A stretch of DNA of 9,457 bases, taken from assembly GCA_026001245.1 (NCBI GenBank), contig BNZR01000055.1, forward strand, positions 1 through 9,457, given 5' to 3'. The position numbers and the translations under genes were made by a program. Below are positions 7,488 to 9,457 of the stretch, in pieces. This DNA comes from Clostridia bacterium (GTDB lineage Bacteria; Bacillota_A; Clostridia; Oscillospirales; UBA929). The notes below the pieces were generated by a model. The model had not been told where the DNA came from. It was given only the letters and a program-made list of their open reading frames with translations, and made no database searches. Positions within the stretch are counted from its first letter, which is position 1. Every line of letters starts with the position of its first letter.

Positions 7488-7931
7488 ATGACCAAGTACG
7501 AAAATCTTGTGGACAAGGTCGCCCGCGACGATAATATTCTGTTTTTGCCCGACGATTCAAATATGCACCCCGCCGCGTCCCTTAAACTCGGCGGCGACCG
7601 CGCTATTCTGTTCAACGAACGCGCTTTCCCCACCGAATCCGAGCGGCTGGTGGCGTTGGCGCATGAATACGGCCACTGTCTAGCGGACGCGTTCTGCCGG
7701 GACGACACGTACTCGCTGGATTACGACCGTTGCGAAAACCGAGCGTGGCGCACCGCCGTGACGCGGGAGTTGCCGCTGGACAAGCTGTTGGAAGCGGCGG
7801 AGGCCGTCCGCGCCGACGATAGGCTGGACGTGTCGGAGCTTGCCGCGTATCTCGGCCTGACCCCGGAGTTTGTTCTGCGGGCGATAAGCGTCTACACGCG
7901 CATGGGGTTGTTGCACGACGAGGCCATCTAA
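7488..7931 (+). CDS. ImmA/IrrE-family zinc metallopeptidase
   Basis: This 147-residue protein has the zinc-binding HEYGH (His59, Glu60, His63) within LVALAHEYGHCLADAF. A downstream acidic residue in CENRAWRTA (Glu83) fits the third ligand and the ExxA pattern of the family. The C-terminal portion (about 95-140) is helical and includes LDVSELAAYLGLTPEFV, a substrate- or DNA-contacting domain in relatives. ImmA proteases cleave the cognate XRE repressor, as ImmA does ImmR in ICEBs1, inducing the element; the abutting gene order supports this pairing. There is no gap to the repressor gene. The stop overlaps the convergent recombinase stop by four bases, with no terminator between. Confidence 0.88.
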   Translation: MTKYENLVDKVARDDNILFLPDDSNMHPAASLKLGGDRAILFNERAFPTESERLVALAHEYGHCLADAFCRDDTYSLDYDRCENRAWRTAVTRELPLDKLLEAAEAVRADDRLDVSELAAYLGLTPEFVLRAISVYTRMGLLHDEAI

Positions 7932-9280
7932 AAGCTGAACTCTACAGTCACCTCATCGTTTGTAAGCGTCACGCGGTTAATCAACTGCCGCGCCGTGGCT
8001 TGCCGCTCGCGGGCGTTCATCAAAACCCACGCGTTCTCTAAATCTTTCAGCTCGTTTTTCATGCGCTCCGCCTCGCGGGTCATCGTCTGCGACTCGCGCT
8101 CCGCGTCCAACTGCGCGTCCACGCGTGAAAGCTCATGCTTGGCCGCGTTGATTGTTTCAAGCAAGGTGTCCTCTTCCGCCGCCGCGTACAGCTCGTACAG
8201 GCGGCGGAGTTTTTTTGCCAAAACGTCGCGCTGGCGCGTCAATAGCTCCGCCGCGTTGTGCGCCTGACCGCCGTCCTCCCCCAGCTCGAAGCTGAAGCTG
8301 AACATCGCGGAGGTTACCTCGCGCTCCACGTCCCGCGCCCACAGCTTGGGCTGGTTACAATCGGGGTTTCGGATTAAACTCTGCTTGTACTTGTCCTGCG
8401 AGTAGCACACGATTTTATGCCCCGCGCTCCCCCACTTCTGATAGCGCATTTTCGCGCCGCACACGCCGCAGGTCAACAGCCCCGTAAGTAGAAAATCCGA
8501 CGGGGCGCGGAATTTTTTAATCGAACGCCCGCGCTGTGCCGCCATCGCCCGCTCGTAGGTCTCCGCGTCGATAATCTGGCGGTGCCTGCCTTGATACTCC
8601 TTTCCGTTATAGGCTATCAGGCCAAGATAGGTCTTGCGGCAGATAATCTGCGCGGCGTGGCGTTCGTATTTCAGCCCCGTCATTTCCGCGATACGATACA
8701 GCGGATAGCCCGACAGATACAGCGAAAAAATCCGCCTGACCGTCTCCGCGTCGTCATTTGGGATAAGTATGCCCCGCTCGGGGTCGTAATCGTAGCCGAA
8801 GGGAGGGCGGCCTCCCCCCGGCCAATAGCCCTCCTTAACGCGCTCCAGCATGCCCATGCGCGTGCGCTCGCGGATATTCTCGCGCTCCAGTTGGGCAAAG
8901 GCCGACAGTATGCCTATCATCAGCCGCCCCATGGGCGACGCGGTGTCAATAGTCTCCTGCAACGACACAAAGGATATGCCGTTGGGGTTGAGTACGTCTT
9001 CAATCAAAAACAGCGTGTCTTTCTGACTGCGCGACAGGCGGTCCAGCTTGTACACCACCACGTGGGACAGCTTGCCGCGCCGTGCGTCCTCGATCAGGCG
9101 TTTCAGCTCCGGGCGGTCGATTGTCGCGCCGGAGTAACCGCCGTCCACGTAAAACTCGAAGTTTTTGATGGACTTTGACACGCAGTGCGCCTGCAACATC
9201 TCGCGTTGCGCGTCGATTGAATAGCCCTCCTCGGCCTGCGCATCGGTAGACACGCGGATATAGATCGCGGCGTGCTTCAC
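7928..9280 (-). CDS. Large serine recombinase (site-specific integrase)
   Basis: This 450-residue protein has the three-part layout of large serine integrases and transposases. The resolvase catalytic domain (about 4-150) has YIRVST with nucleophile Ser11 and Arg9, plus YKLDRLSRSQ (Arg81, Arg84) and the long helix ending in LERENIRERT. The Recombinase domain (about 155-255) begins GGGRPPFGYDYD. A zinc ribbon has Cys271, Cys274, Cys292 and Cys308. A coiled coil (about 344-415, rich in Glu, Lys and Leu) precedes the end RQLINRVTLTNDEVTVEFSF. All catalytic residues are present, so it looks active. The start is GTG 9280, overlapping the TGA of the short upstream ORF by four bases. It would recombine att sites for integration and excision; these could not be located. 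Its length is at the short end of the family but complete. Confidence 0.95.
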   Translation of the reverse strand: MKHAAIYIRVSTDAQAEEGYSIDAQREMLQAHCVSKSIKNFEFYVDGGYSGATIDRPELKRLIEDARRGKLSHVVVYKLDRLSRSQKDTLFLIEDVLNPNGISFVSLQETIDTASPMGRLMIGILSAFAQLERENIRERTRMGMLERVKEGYWPGGGRPPFGYDYDPERGILIPNDDAETVRRIFSLYLSGYPLYRIAEMTGLKYERHAAQIICRKTYLGLIAYNGKEYQGRHRQIIDAETYERAMAAQRGRSIKKFRAPSDFLLTGLLTCGVCGAKMRYQKWGSAGHKIVCYSQDKYKQSLIRNPDCNQPKLWARDVEREVTSAMFSFSFELGEDGGQAHNAAELLTRQRDVLAKKLRRLYELYAAAEEDTLLETINAAKHELSRVDAQLDAERESQTMTREAERMKNELKDLENAWVLMNARERQATARQLINRVTLTNDEVTVEFSF

Positions 9281-9396
9281 TTAAGCTCGCCCCGCGCCAA
9301 GGCGGCGCGCACAAGCTGGGACACGTTCTTGTTGCGTATGGTGAATTTGCGCCCCTCGTCAACGGGCTGACCGTTCAATAATACCTTGGTTTTCAA
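9277..9396 (-). CDS. Small 39-residue ORF coupled to the recombinase
   Basis: The frame begins at TTG 9396 and encodes MKTKVLLNGQPVDEGRKF, then TIRNKNVSQLVRAALARGELK, before a TGA at 9277-9279 that overlaps the recombinase GTG (GTGA). A run of six G (9404-9409) sits 7 bases upstream of the TTG as a ribosome site, and a promoter follows the usual spacing upstream. An in-frame ATG at 9411 lacks any ribosome site and would include the G-run as codons, so TTG is preferred. The peptide is basic, with a likely strand followed by a helix (about 24-38). I recognise no family. The coupling suggests it works with the recombinase, or merely delivers ribosomes to it. Confidence 0.6.
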   Translation of the reverse strand: MKTKVLLNGQPVDEGRKFTIRNKNVSQLVRAALARGELK

Positions 9397-9411
9397 GCAA
9401 TAACCCCCCAT

Positions 9412-9440
9412 ATAATACTATACTTATAATTATTGTCCAA
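9412..9440 (-). promoter_or_regulatory. Promoter of the small ORF and recombinase genes
   Basis: On the minus strand TTGGAC (9440-9435) is followed after 17 bases by TATTAT (9417-9412). An overlapping TATAGT (9422-9417) is at a poor distance. Transcription would start about at the G-run ribosome site, again giving a very short leader. Confidence 0.5.
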
Positions 9441-9452
9441 AAAGCTTTGACA
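9434..9452. promoter_or_regulatory. Imperfect dyad between back-to-back -35 elements
   Basis: TGTC-C-AAA (9434-9441) mirrors TTTGACA (9446-9452) with one extra base on the left arm. The left arm overlaps the minus-strand -35 of the recombinase unit. The right arm contains TTGACA (9447-9452), a perfect plus-strand -35 whose -10 would lie past the window end. This suggests a divergent gene to the right and a shared operator. Confidence 0.35.
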
Positions 9453-9457
9453 TAAAC

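Noticed and set aside
9397..9411. ATG 9411 as start of the small ORF
   Set aside because: No ribosome site upstream, and the G-run it would translate is the best ribosome site for TTG 9396.

Overview
The window looks like a chromosomal stretch from a moderately GC-rich Firmicute, probably an uncultured clostridial lineage. This is judged from AGGAGG-type ribosome binding sites, a TTGnnn-N17-TAtAcT promoter style, a stalk-domain remnant, an IS481-type transposase remnant with clostridial features, and an AzgA-type purine permease. The taxonomy is inference. No rRNA, tRNA or CRISPR array was seen.

Left part (1-2021, minus strand): a three-gene operon runs leftward. It encodes a stand-alone Smr-domain protein, an endonuclease/exonuclease/phosphatase-fold protein, and an IlvD/Edd-family dehydratase that runs off the left edge. 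Stop and start codons overlap at both junctions (TAATG and ATGA). A good sigma-A-like promoter lies just upstream and argues for a shorter Smr start.

Middle (about 2040-3030): this stretch has no intact gene. It is a patchwork of at least three and probably four truncated genes. On the minus strand there is an IS481-like transposase with internal deletions, a possible ABC ATPase tail, and a piece resembling the 3'-5' exonuclease domain of a family A DNA polymerase. On the plus strand there is the C-terminal end of a stalk/copper-amine-oxidase-N-like domain. A strong hairpin at 3041-3066 closes the region.

Centre (3068-7060, plus strand): one promoter drives a NatA/NatB-like ABC exporter pair (ATPase and permease, 4-base overlap), followed 23 bases later by a GNAT acetyltransferase. 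A second promoter drives an AzgA-type NCS2 purine permease. Its leader is too short for a purine riboswitch.

Right part (7070-9457): a mobile-element control and integration module. An XRE repressor and an ImmA/IrrE-type metalloprotease are abutting genes on the plus strand, with a perfect palindrome over the repressor's -35 element. Convergent to them is a large serine recombinase, preceded by a translationally coupled 39-residue ORF too short for most gene callers. By analogy with ImmR/ImmA elements such as ICEBs1, the protease would cleave the repressor to release the element, and the recombinase would integrate or excise it. The rest of the element, if it exists, probably lies beyond the right edge. 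No clearly new system is demonstrated. The most unusual points are the Smr-EEP-dehydratase operon, the gene graveyard, and the short ORF coupled to the recombinase.
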